Below are positions 1 to 8,610 of a stretch of 60,891 nt of DNA, one piece after another. A program made the translations under genes and the position numbers. Source of the DNA: Desulfoscipio geothermicus (lineage in GTDB: Bacteria > Bacillota > Desulfotomaculia > Desulfotomaculales > Desulfallaceae). Within the stretch, counting starts at the first letter, position 1; every line of letters begins with the position of its first letter. Where the stretch lies: contig JAENYF010000015.1 of NCBI GenBank assembly GCA_016841905.1, positions 1-60,891 of the forward strand, in the 5' to 3' direction. Under the pieces are notes generated by a model. The model made no database searches, was not told where the DNA came from, and saw only the letters and a program-made list of their open reading frames with translations.

Positions 1-353
1 TAGTTCTAATTTTGGCATTGAATTTTATGCTACAGCAATTATGCAAATTGCTTATTTAATTTGAAAATGTAAGTGTAATTTATTTTAAACGGCCAAATAT
101 AATTTATCTTAGGGATTTTTATGTGCTGATTGAACTACATGTCGGAACTTTTAGTACGGTAATTGTGTCTAATAGATGTTTTAGATTATTATGGTATGTG
201 AGGAATATTTAATAAGTTTGAAAAAAAATTATACGGAGGGAGTGATGCATGGAAAGTGCATATCTCAATAAGGGGGTGAGGAGGTAGTACCATATACCAA
301 CAATTTAATAGGGTTTATTAAAAATCAACTAATTAAAAGGAGGGAAAATTTAA
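1..353. other. AT-rich leader before the first surface gene
   Basis: No long reading frame is convincing in this stretch. It is strongly AT-rich. A ribosome site GGAGGG (235-240) stands before a tiny frame at 245-271 (ATG to TAA, peptide MHGKCISQ). A second, strong site AAAAGGAGGG (335-344) serves the GTG start at 354. I could not place a promoter with confidence, so the leader may be long. Whether the 8-codon frame is translated is not known. Confidence 0.4.
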
Positions 354-3290
354 GTGTCATATCTTAGAAATAAAAAAATGGCGTTTGTGCTAACCATAGC
401 GCTCATCTGCTGCTTTGTGTTTGCCGGCGCGGCATTTGCAGCAACAAACCTAACAGTTTATTCTGACAGCAAGAATCCTGCCACTGGAGAATACACTAAT
501 AATTTTAAAGCGGACCATGATTATTCCTTAAATATCGAACTAAATGACATCAGTGTACCGCTTAATAACTTCTGCAGCGATAAAAAACCTGCCGATGCAA
601 CGAATAAGTTATATGTTGATTTTGAGTTTGTTGACGAAGATTATAACTTTGACATTGCAAAAGACCAGGTAGTAAATGTGGTTTTAGACGTTAATGGTAC
701 TGATTACCTGGTGCGGGTAATTCCTGAAATTATGGAAGAGGAAGCCTGCGGTTCGGTAGCAGATAGGGTATACTTTACCATTGAAAGACAGAGAATTCCT
801 GTATCCGGTTTGAACGCGGTTGTTAACAATGTAAAGATCTCAGGTCTTAAAGTAACAACACCTAGTACGCCTGACGATAATTACAATGTATGTATTGGAC
901 ATACAAATGCAATGTGTGCTATCCAGGCTTGCACTAATGTTCGAGTAGTCGAAACCGTTGCTAAGATTGAACTGGATGCACCTGAAGGTTGCCTGTATGC
1001 CGGCAATGTGGTTCAGATAGGTGGTACGGTTTACAGCACCGAACCAGTTGAGTGTGGCAGTGATGAGCTTAAACCTTGGTCCCATACAACATGGCCGGTG
1101 GTTATTGAAATTATGCAAAAAATAACCGGTTACGATGATTGTGATAAAAAGGTAGTAACTTATAAGAATGCCATTAATCCTAGTGGTGAAAATGGAGTGG
1201 ACGAATGCGGTAATGTAACTTGCGTAGATCCTTGCGTTGGTGAGCCCATTGCTGCTGTAATCGCCCATACCGATTCAAATGGCGAATACAAAGCTTCTAT
1301 TAAGCTGCCGGCCTGCTTATACGATGAGGATGGCAATGCCATTGAATACATCGTCAGGGCTCGGACTATCGAAGTACAGGATGAAAATCTTGATGGAGCT
1401 GTTGAGTACTTCAATGATTATGTTGTATCAAAAGACTTTGTTCCTGCCGAAGCAATTGAAGACCTAGGCAATAAAAAAGAGTCCGCTGACCGCAACCATA
1501 TCAAGCGTTCTGTTGTAGCACCGGCTGCCAAAGCCCATGCCTGGTTGCAATCGGACGAAGATTTCATCAATATTATCCCTGGCGAACCTTGGACAATTAA
1601 AATGAGTGACCTCGGTCAGCAAATTGATTGTGATGGAATTTACCCGGTAACTATTTGCTTGACTGACAAGTATTGTAATGTAACCCCCAATATGGATCCT
1701 TGCGGTGAAAACCGTGAAGCTCTTAAAGTTGAATTAATCGCTCTTGTGGACGGTACCAAATCCATAGTAGCCGGCGAATTCTTTGATGCAGAATATGGCA
1801 ATAAGATTGTGTTTACAGAAATTCTGCCTGGTGAAGAATGTGTTACCGTATGGTTTAAACCCACTAAGACCGGTGTGATTAATCTTGAAGCTTCAGCCAT
1901 CATTGGTAACCAAAACAGGTTTGCCGGTGATTGCAACCTGGAAGTAAACTGTGACGATTGCTTACTCGAAGCCACTTACCTGGTTGTGGCGGATGGTTGC
2001 GAATTATTCGACTACAATCCTCCGATGGCAGGCTGGCCGGTAAAGGTTTCCGTGCACTATGAAGACGCAGGAGATCTGCGGGTTGAACTGTTAGATCCGG
2101 AAACCAGAGAAGCTGTTGAATGGGCAACTTGGGATACCATACTTTATAAGACCGGTTATAACTTAAACTATGATGCAGATGGCACAAAAGTAACCGGTGA
2201 CTACTTCACTCATCCCAATCTCACGGGTTATACACCGCTTAAGTCTGATTTCTACGTATATGTAGACGCTTGTGATGCCATTGGCAAATCGTTGATTGTA
2301 AAGATTGTTGACGAAGCCAACCGCGTTCATGATGAGATCTTGATTGGCGAATTTGTCACTCCGGTTGAATTGGTCCGCGCAATGGAACCCAATGGTTGGC
2401 AAATCCTGTCCACACCTAAGACATTGGCCGGTGACGGCAACATGAAATTCTTATTGGGTGTTGAACAAAACGCTGCTAATCCGTATTCCGACATTCTTAC
2501 TTTCAAGAATGGAGCATGGCAGCAGGTGTCTGACAGCGCTCAGCTGCAGCCGCTGGATGCATACTATGTGAACTTTAAGCAGAACTGGTGTGAAGATGTG
2601 TGCGTAGAGTGCTCTGGTGCTGAAAAGCCAATCTACGCTGCCTATGTATATGATCGCATTACCGACCCACGTGGATTGACTTTAACCACTAAGAACCTGC
2701 AACAGGGTTGGAACTTTGTAGGACCATCTTTCAATGAAGAAGAAATTTCTTATAAGGAAGCTTACACTTGGTTCTGCAGTATGGATGATTATTTCTATTA
2801 CGACCCCTGCGATGCAGTATGTGAAGAAAATGTTCCTACATTTGATGGACAGATTAACCCGTATATGCTGTTCCAAAATGACGCTTTGTACCGTATGCTA
2901 GGCGCTGCTTGTGCAGACTGCAAAGTAGTTATTAACCATGGTGGTTCCGGTTTAGAAGCAGCAACCTTCGATACAATGCCTGAATATGGAAACGAGTGGG
3001 TGGATATGTTCTACGGCGAAGAGTTAGGTGACCGGGAAGATGATACATTCTTCTTTGGCGACCCCAACACCTTGGCCAACCTGGCGCACTTCACCACTGC
3101 TGCTGTAAGTAACGGGACACAGCCTGCTTGGGCTAACGACCCGTACTACATGGCCTTCAATGGTGACGGTTACTGGGTATACGTTGCTAACTCTACTCAG
3201 CCGATTGTAGCGCAAGCTCAGCTGGAAATGCTTGAAAACGTTCAGGCACAGCCTATCCAGTTAATTCCTACTTTAAATGATGCTAAATAG
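354..3290 (+). CDS. large cysteine-rich secreted surface protein, function unknown
   Basis: This 978-residue exported protein starts at GTG, nine bases after AAAAGGAGGG. It has a signal peptide (about residues 1-29, ending AGAAFA). The mature part is acidic and contains about 30 cysteines, many in pairs such as NCDDC and EDVCVEC, so disulphides or metal binding are likely. The middle looks like a string of beta-sandwich modules. The C-terminal third has Trp/Gly motifs (NGWQILSTP, QGWNFVGPS, GDGYWVYVANS) seen in many cell-surface proteins. No SLH, CWB2, LPxTG or membrane anchor is visible, so how it stays on the cell is unclear. It heads a run of surface genes and may be an S-layer or matrix component. 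I do not recognise a family. Confidence 0.85.
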   Translation: MSYLRNKKMAFVLTIALICCFVFAGAAFAATNLTVYSDSKNPATGEYTNNFKADHDYSLNIELNDISVPLNNFCSDKKPADATNKLYVDFEFVDEDYNFDIAKDQVVNVVLDVNGTDYLVRVIPEIMEEEACGSVADRVYFTIERQRIPVSGLNAVVNNVKISGLKVTTPSTPDDNYNVCIGHTNAMCAIQACTNVRVVETVAKIELDAPEGCLYAGNVVQIGGTVYSTEPVECGSDELKPWSHTTWPVVIEIMQKITGYDDCDKKVVTYKNAINPSGENGVDECGNVTCVDPCVGEPIAAVIAHTDSNGEYKASIKLPACLYDEDGNAIEYIVRARTIEVQDENLDGAVEYFNDYVVSKDFVPAEAIEDLGNKKESADRNHIKRSVVAPAAKAHAWLQSDEDFINIIPGEPWTIKMSDLGQQIDCDGIYPVTICLTDKYCNVTPNMDPCGENREALKVELIALVDGTKSIVAGEFFDAEYGNKIVFTEILPGEECVTVWFKPTKTGVINLEASAIIGNQNRFAGDCNLEVNCDDCLLEATYLVVADGCELFDYNPPMAGWPVKVSVHYEDAGDLRVELLDPETREAVEWATWDTILYKTGYNLNYDADGTKVTGDYFTHPNLTGYTPLKSDFYVYVDACDAIGKSLIVKIVDEANRVHDEILIGEFVTPVELVRAMEPNGWQILSTPKTLAGDGNMKFLLGVEQNAANPYSDILTFKNGAWQQVSDSAQLQPLDAYYVNFKQNWCEDVCVECSGAEKPIYAAYVYDRITDPRGLTLTTKNLQQGWNFVGPSFNEEEISYKEAYTWFCSMDDYFYYDPCDAVCEENVPTFDGQINPYMLFQNDALYRMLGAACADCKVVINHGGSGLEAATFDTMPEYGNEWVDMFYGEELGDREDDTFFFGDPNTLANLAHFTTAAVSNGTQPAWANDPYYMAFNGDGYWVYVANSTQPIVAQAQLEMLENVQAQPIQLIPTLNDAK

Positions 3291-3339
3291 TTTGCGTTTT
3301 GATTGCTATTAAATTAATTGAACAATTAGTTTGCTTACC

Positions 3340-3373
3340 ATTACCTGCGAGGGCATTTGCTCTCGCAGGTAAT
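3340..3373 (+). terminator. stem-loop terminator after the cysteine-rich gene
   Basis: A perfect 12-bp inverted repeat (ATTACCTGCGAG at 3340-3351, CTCGCAGGTAAT at 3362-3373) lies 50 bp after the stop. The following bases are AT-rich but lack a clean T run, so it may be a terminator or an mRNA-end stabiliser that gives the first gene higher expression than those downstream. Confidence 0.6.
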
Positions 3374-3408
3374 ATTATTAAGCCAAAAACCTGATGGGAG
3401 GAAAGACC

Positions 3409-4407
3409 ATGCATAAACTACTGGCTAAAAGTTTCCTAATCACAGGTTTTCTACTATGTGTGTTTGTAGCTTTTAGCTGCCCGGCAATGGCCGAAAATGA
3501 GTCTGGGCAGCTTGACCCCGCACCACAATTTCCCGCCATATATTATGGTACTGTGATGGATAAGGATAGCCAAGCAATAAGTACAGGTATTATTAAAGCT
3601 TATGTCGAGGATGAACTTTGCGGTGAACTTCCCTTTAGTGCCGGTCAATATGGTATGCCTGCTGACGATGCTAATGTGAAAAGGTTGCTGGTGTACAGCG
3701 CAGAAGATTTAACCGACAAGGAAGTAACCTTTAAAGTGTTTATTGATAATCGTGCTTACCCGGCGATTACCGAACCCGAATCGGTTATTTGGAAAAGCAA
3801 AGATAAAATTCAGGTTAATTTAATTATAGAAAAGCCTTCAGATTCCTTGAATCCTTATTGGGATATGCAGGGTCACTGGGCCGGTGAGGTTGTGCGAGAA
3901 CTAGTAAACAAAGGTATCATCAGCGGCTATGAGGACAGTTCATTTAGACCGGATAATTTTATTACCCGCACTGAATGTGCTGCTATAGTTGCGCGCGCTC
4001 TGTCAATGCCCCCCGGGGATGTCGATCAACTAAATGAATTTGCAGATTGTAATGATATTCCTGCCTGGTCAAGAGGCAATATTGCTGCCGTGACAGAAGC
4101 AGGATATATTAACGGTTATTTAAGTGCTGATAATTCCAAAACATTTTTACCAAATAAACCCGTTACCAGAATCGAATTGGCAGTTATTTTAAGCAGGCTA
4201 TTAACAAGCGAGGAACAGACTCAGCAGGTGACAGTCCAAAGCTTTACCGACCAGGAAAAAATCCCCGTTTGGGCGCGGGAGGAAGTTGTAATTGCCGTAC
4301 AAAATGGGCTGGTGAGCGGCTACCCTGACGGAACCTTTCAACCGCAGCAAAATGTTACCCGTGCTGAGGCGGCCTCTATGATTTCACGTATGCTAGACAA
4401 TAAATAA
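3409..4407 (+). CDS. SLH-domain surface protein
   Basis: An exported 332-residue protein that should attach to the pyruvylated wall polymer. I choose ATG 3409 because GGGAGGAAAG (3396-3405) sits just upstream; the in-frame ATG at 3394 has no site. The order is a signal peptide (about 1-27, ending CPAMA), then a roughly 110-residue beta-rich module beginning IYYGTVMDKD, then three SLH repeats (about 150-332) with the motifs ITRTE, VTRIE and VTRAE. The N-terminal module resembles those of the next two genes. Homologous modules are common on surface proteins of this bacterial group; their role is not known. Confidence 0.9.
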   Translation: MHKLLAKSFLITGFLLCVFVAFSCPAMAENESGQLDPAPQFPAIYYGTVMDKDSQAISTGIIKAYVEDELCGELPFSAGQYGMPADDANVKRLLVYSAEDLTDKEVTFKVFIDNRAYPAITEPESVIWKSKDKIQVNLIIEKPSDSLNPYWDMQGHWAGEVVRELVNKGIISGYEDSSFRPDNFITRTECAAIVARALSMPPGDVDQLNEFADCNDIPAWSRGNIAAVTEAGYINGYLSADNSKTFLPNKPVTRIELAVILSRLLTSEEQTQQVTVQSFTDQEKIPVWAREEVVIAVQNGLVSGYPDGTFQPQQNVTRAEAASMISRMLDNK

Positions 4408-4467
4408 ACCTGGTTTGTCTTGCTTTGTGTAAACCGATCTATATTTTAAATTAAGGGGGAAATTACA

Positions 4468-5808
4468 GTGCGGCAAATTACTAAGGGACACTTGTGGATA
4501 GTAGCACTTGTTATGTTATTATCAATGGCGTTGGTGGCACCTGCTTTTGCAGCAGAAATGCCGGTGCTTCCCATGGGTGTACAAGGAACGGTGCAAAACA
4601 ACGATGGCACTACTATAACTAACGGCACAGTTAAAGTATATATCGATGGAAATGCTATCGAAGATGTGGCTATTAGCAAAGACGGTAAATTTACCGGGTT
4701 TTCCGCTGAAGTACCCAGGAGCGCAGTGGGGAAGGCAATAACCTTTAAAATAGAGGTTGTTGGTAAAGAATATGCGGCAACTTCTACACCTGAGCTGAAA
4801 TATCAGGAATTAGGCATGGTTGATAATGTTGTGGTTAAAGCCGACGAGCAGATTAACATTACTGCTGCTGGTGAGCCGGATGACCAAGATGAGCCAGATA
4901 ATGACTCGAGTACTAGTGGCAATGGCGGCGGAATTACCGCTCCCGCAGCACCGACGGCTAATCCAAAAGCCGGCAGTTATACAAATAATGTAGAGGTTGA
5001 ATTAGCAACTACTTCAAGCCAGGCTGAGATATACTATACCGTTGATGGTACAAGCCCTGAAACCAGTGCAACTAAACAAGAATATAGCGTAAAAGTTAAA
5101 ATTGAGAAAGATACCACTCTTAAAGCAGTTGCTTATAAAAACAATAAATACAGTTCCGTGACCGTATTTGATTATAAGATAACCACACCTGATACCCCTG
5201 ATACACCTGCTAAGCCAGATGTGCCAGATACAACAGTTGAGGTTAATTTTAATGACTTGCAAGGGCACTGGGCAGCCGGCGTTATCAATGAACTGGCGGG
5301 TCAAGGTATAATTAACGGCTATCAGGATAATACCTTTAAGCCTAATAACCTAATTTCACGGGTTGAATGTGCAGCGATTATTGTGCGCGCCCTGGATTTA
5401 ACCGGTGGTGACGTTAACGCGGTGAATTCGTTTAGCGATGCGTCTGAAGTACCAGCCTGGGCCAAGCAAATTGTCGCTTCGGCAGTGGAAGAGAATTTGT
5501 TAAAAGGCTATCCCGATACTAACGGGGCCACAAAATTTTTACCTAACAAACAGGTCACCCGAGTAGAATTGGCTGCTATAATGGAACGGGTATTAACTCA
5601 AAAACTAGGAGCGCAGCAGGCTGCCGAATTGAGTTTCAAAGATAAGGATAACGTACCTGCCTGGGCCAAGGGTGCTGTGGCGGTGGTTAGTCAAAAAGGG
5701 CTTGTGCAAGGTTATCCTGATGGAACCTTCATGCCTATGAAGGAAGTTAGCAGAGCGGAAGCAGCCGCTATGATTTCCAGACTGTTGGAAGCTGTTGGAA
5801 ATAATTAA
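4468..5808 (+). CDS. SLH-domain protein with chitobiase-C-like domain
   Basis: A 446-residue exported protein with a GTG start behind AAGGGGGAA. It has a signal peptide (about 1-29, ending VAPAFA), an N-terminal module (VQGTVQNNDG onward) related to those of its two neighbours, and a low-complexity Asp/Ser/Gly linker. A CHB_HEX_C_1-type immunoglobulin-like domain follows (about 155-230; signature IYYTVDGTSPE), then three SLH repeats (about 255-446; ISRVE, VTRVE, VSRAE). The CHB_HEX_C domain is a structural spacer in many surface proteins and does not imply chitinase activity. The next gene starts 18 bp after the stop, so they are probably cotranscribed. Confidence 0.9.
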   Translation: MRQITKGHLWIVALVMLLSMALVAPAFAAEMPVLPMGVQGTVQNNDGTTITNGTVKVYIDGNAIEDVAISKDGKFTGFSAEVPRSAVGKAITFKIEVVGKEYAATSTPELKYQELGMVDNVVVKADEQINITAAGEPDDQDEPDNDSSTSGNGGGITAPAAPTANPKAGSYTNNVEVELATTSSQAEIYYTVDGTSPETSATKQEYSVKVKIEKDTTLKAVAYKNNKYSSVTVFDYKITTPDTPDTPAKPDVPDTTVEVNFNDLQGHWAAGVINELAGQGIINGYQDNTFKPNNLISRVECAAIIVRALDLTGGDVNAVNSFSDASEVPAWAKQIVASAVEENLLKGYPDTNGATKFLPNKQVTRVELAAIMERVLTQKLGAQQAAELSFKDKDNVPAWAKGAVAVVSQKGLVQGYPDGTFMPMKEVSRAEAAAMISRLLEAVGNN

Positions 5809-5825
5809 TTTTGGAGGATACTTGT

Positions 5826-7313
5826 ATGGGAAAGTCAGGTAAGCGGATGGCGACTAAGTACCTAATTCCGATTTTGTTGGTTTCGTTTATTGCTATCTTT
5901 AGCTTTAGCAGTGCGGCATTTGCCGATGATCCGTTCCCGCTGTTCCCAGCTATGTTTTACGGGCATGTCCAAGATTTAAACGGTAATGCTGTAGCCTGGG
6001 ATGAGATCCAGGGCTGTGTTGGTGGTGAGTGCTATACATTAACGAAAACGGCCGTGGAGGTTTATGAACCTGGAAGCTATAAAGCCGGCGAGTATGGGCT
6101 GCCATGGGGTAAATATGAAAGACCAAAGAAATTGCAGATCGATGGCACTGCAGATGATAGCGGTAGGCTAATTACCTTCAAAGTTGTTGTAGCCGGTAAA
6201 ACCTATGGCGCCGTATCTTATGCCGAAGAATATGCGTATCAGACAGGTGTTAATTGGTATGAAGGTTTAGAACAACATGTTGATTTGCGGATAGATACAA
6301 CACCAACCCCCACAAATCATATAATCAGATTTGAAGGTGGTGTCAGAGTAGAAACGGCCGGAAATATTGCTTCATACCTTTTCCCAGAGGGTGTGAATAA
6401 AGTAGTCATAGCTGAAAGTCGTAAGATGGCGGACAGCATGATTGGTACCATCTTGGCCGGTGCATTAAATGCGCCTATACTGTTAGTTGATCTGCAAACC
6501 GATAAAACTCCTAGCCATTACAGTGTTTTAAAAGGCCAGATCGACAGCTTAAACCCAAGCGAAGCATATTTGCTTGGTGGCGAAACTGTAGTACCTGTAG
6601 AAATTTCTAACTATCTGCAGGACAAAGGTTGTACAGTTAAACGTGTCGCCGGTGATGACCGCTTCTTAACTGCAGTGGAAATAATTAAAGAAGTGAAGAA
6701 ACAAGGGAAGAATATTGGCACTACCCTTTATATCGCGAATGGTCGTGGGGAAACTGTTAATGGATTGATGACAGCTGCGGATGGTTATGCGTTGGCACCC
6801 AGTGCTGATGTTGCCAGTAATTTTAACCCGGTACTGCTGATCGATAAAAACTGGAACAATGCAGAAAAGGCAGCAAATGTAAACACATTAATCGATAATG
6901 CCGGGCTTAGCAATATTGATAAGTGTATTATTTTAGGCGATACAGACCAAGTACCTGAAGCAGTACAAACCGTCCTCACTGCTAAGCTAGGCAGCGAAAA
7001 GATCACCCGCGAAAAAGGTGACGTTTATACAGTCTCGGCAAGCCTCGCTGCGAAATATGCAGATGCTAACGATGCCTCAGATATCGTGATTGCCCGGGGT
7101 GATATATTAGCTGACGCGCTTTCCGGCGGTTTGCTGGCAGCCAAGCAAAACGCACCGGTCATCTTTGTGAATACAAATAGTATTCCAGTTGAAGCACGTG
7201 TAGCCATAAAATCGATAGTTAACAGAGATAGTGAAGCATTCGTACTGGGAAGCACTTCTGCGGTAAGCACTGCTGTAGCTGATGAAATTAATCAAATTAT
7301 CAACCAAAAATAG
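5826..7313 (+). CDS. surface protein with three CWB2 repeats
   Basis: An exported 495-residue protein. Start ATG 5826 follows TTTTGGAGG; an in-frame TTG at 5811 lies inside that ribosome site and is rejected. After the signal peptide (about 1-33) comes the same kind of N-terminal module as in the two SLH proteins (MFYGHVQDLNG). From about residue 168 there are three cell-wall-binding repeat 2 units (PF04122; RVETAGNIASYLF, RVAGDDRFLTAVEI, and a third). In Clostridioides difficile trimers of this domain bind the anionic polymer PSII. The repeat block is closely similar, also at the DNA level, to that of the gene at 8611, so the two are paralogues. Confidence 0.9.
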   Translation: MGKSGKRMATKYLIPILLVSFIAIFSFSSAAFADDPFPLFPAMFYGHVQDLNGNAVAWDEIQGCVGGECYTLTKTAVEVYEPGSYKAGEYGLPWGKYERPKKLQIDGTADDSGRLITFKVVVAGKTYGAVSYAEEYAYQTGVNWYEGLEQHVDLRIDTTPTPTNHIIRFEGGVRVETAGNIASYLFPEGVNKVVIAESRKMADSMIGTILAGALNAPILLVDLQTDKTPSHYSVLKGQIDSLNPSEAYLLGGETVVPVEISNYLQDKGCTVKRVAGDDRFLTAVEIIKEVKKQGKNIGTTLYIANGRGETVNGLMTAADGYALAPSADVASNFNPVLLIDKNWNNAEKAANVNTLIDNAGLSNIDKCIILGDTDQVPEAVQTVLTAKLGSEKITREKGDVYTVSASLAAKYADANDASDIVIARGDILADALSGGLLAAKQNAPVIFVNTNSIPVEARVAIKSIVNRDSEAFVLGSTSAVSTAVADEINQIINQK

Positions 7314-7321
7314 TTAAAATA

Positions 7322-7355
7322 AAGGGCTGTTGCGATAGATTAAGTAACAGCCCTT
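7322..7355 (+). terminator. intrinsic terminator-like hairpin
   Basis: AAGGGCTGTT (7322-7331) pairs with AACAGCCCTT (7346-7355) just after the CWB2 gene. It probably separates the first surface-protein group from the TGA-containing pair. Confidence 0.6.
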
Positions 7356-7392
7356 CATGGATTTAAGGTGCTCAACTTAGCTTATTAAACAC

Positions 7393-7417
7393 AGTACCGG
7401 GTAACTTACCCGGTACT
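7393..7417. other. strong short-loop hairpin upstream of the Ig-SLH gene
   Basis: AGTACCGGGTAA (7393-7404) and TTACCCGGTACT (7406-7417) form an almost perfect palindrome. It lies just before the TAGGTGA ribosome site of the gene at 7440. It could be a second terminator, a transcript 5' structure or a protein-binding dyad; no T run follows it. Confidence 0.45.
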
Positions 7418-7439
7418 TATCTGTAGGTGAACATAAATT

Positions 7440-8588
7440 ATGAAAAAAATAAAAAGTAAACCAATTAAGCTTTGCCTAATAACCTGTTTAATGGCTGCTC
7501 TAGCTATTACCTGTATGTTGACAAGCGCAGGAGGTGTCCTGGCGGCAGATAAACCAGGGGTAGTTGCTCAATACCCAATAGACAAGTCTGGGAACGTATC
7601 CGTTGACACAGCCGTCTACGTAACATTTAATTGTGACGTTGAAGCCAGCTATTTATTAGGTGTAAATATCCAGGGCAACGGTACGCAATTGCCTGGAGTT
7701 ATGGTGGCATTAAATGGACGAATGCTTAGCTTAAGTCATCCTGGGGATTTCGACTATGAGACTGAATATAAAGTAACGGTACCGGCCGGAAGCGTATTCA
7801 ATTATGTTTATAACGACGAGTATAACTGGAGTTTTGTCACTGAGCCGACAACCAATAACGATGATGATGACAACAATAATGGAAGCGGCGGCGGCTGAGG
7901 CTGCACAGACAGCGGCGGAGGTGGATCCTCCGAATCAAAACCAGCAGCAAATACATACGCGCCGGCCAAGGATGCTGATAATGCTAAACAGCAGGAACAA
8001 GTGGAACCGGGGTCAGAGCAAGTTCCAGGTATAAATCGCTTATTTACAGATGTGCAAAGCAATTATTGGGCGGCACAGATGATCGAACGGCTGAGCGAGC
8101 AAAATATTATTGCCGGTTACCCGGACAATACCTTTAAACCAAACAACAACATAACCAGAGCCGAATTTACCCGGATGCTTAGCCTGGCGCTGGGCCTGGA
8201 GCAAGTAACCACCGGCTCTCAATATAAAGATCTGATATCCGGTGCCTGGTATAGTGACAGTATTGCTGCTGCCAGCCATGCCGGTCTGGTTAAGGGCAAT
8301 AGTAACGGCGAGTTTAAGCCCAACGCGGAAATTACCAGGCAGGAAATTGTGGTTATTATGGCTAGAGCAATGCAAGATGAACCAATGAGCTTTGACGGTC
8401 AGAAAACCCTATTTATTGATGATGCAGATATTGCCTTCTGGGCTAAAGCCGGTGTAATAGCAGTCAGCCAAAAGGAACTGGTGGGCGGTTATCCAGACCG
8501 GACTTTTAAACCCAACAACAAAGCAACGAGAGCGGAAGCATGTGCTGTTATATCCAGGTATATGGATGATTTAGATACTCGGGAATAA
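7440..8588 (+). CDS. Ig-like SLH surface protein with in-frame TGA (candidate selenoprotein)
   Basis: The reading frame opened at ATG 7440 meets a single TGA at 7896-7898 and then runs open in the same frame to 8588, giving 382 codons including position 153. Order: signal peptide (about 1-35), SbsA/Big_5-type Ig-like domain (about 38-135), acidic Asn/Asp then Gly-rich linker, the TGA, Gly/Ser linker, and three SLH repeats (about 201-382; ITRAE, ITRQE, ATRAE). The codons after the TGA continue the same Gly/Ser linker and lead into intact SLH repeats. The local peptide would read GGG-U-GCTDSGG. A hairpin at 7916-7932 fits a bacterial SECIS. TGA ends other genes here, so it is not a general Trp codon. 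The alternative is a recent nonsense mutation. Confidence 0.75.
7916..7932 (+). promoter_or_regulatory. SECIS-like hairpin after the TGA at 7896
   Basis: CGGAGG (7916-7921) pairs perfectly with CCTCCG (7927-7932) around the 5-base loop TGGAT. The loop begins 23 bases after the TGA. The broad bacterial SECIS pattern, as I recall it, asks for a short stem, a small apical loop with a G in its first two bases, and a loop 16-37 bases from the TGA; this fits. The hairpin is also partly a by-product of Gly and Ser codons, so its meaning is not certain. Confidence 0.45.
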
Positions 8589-8610
8589 CCAAAAAGTGAG
8601 GTGTATACAA

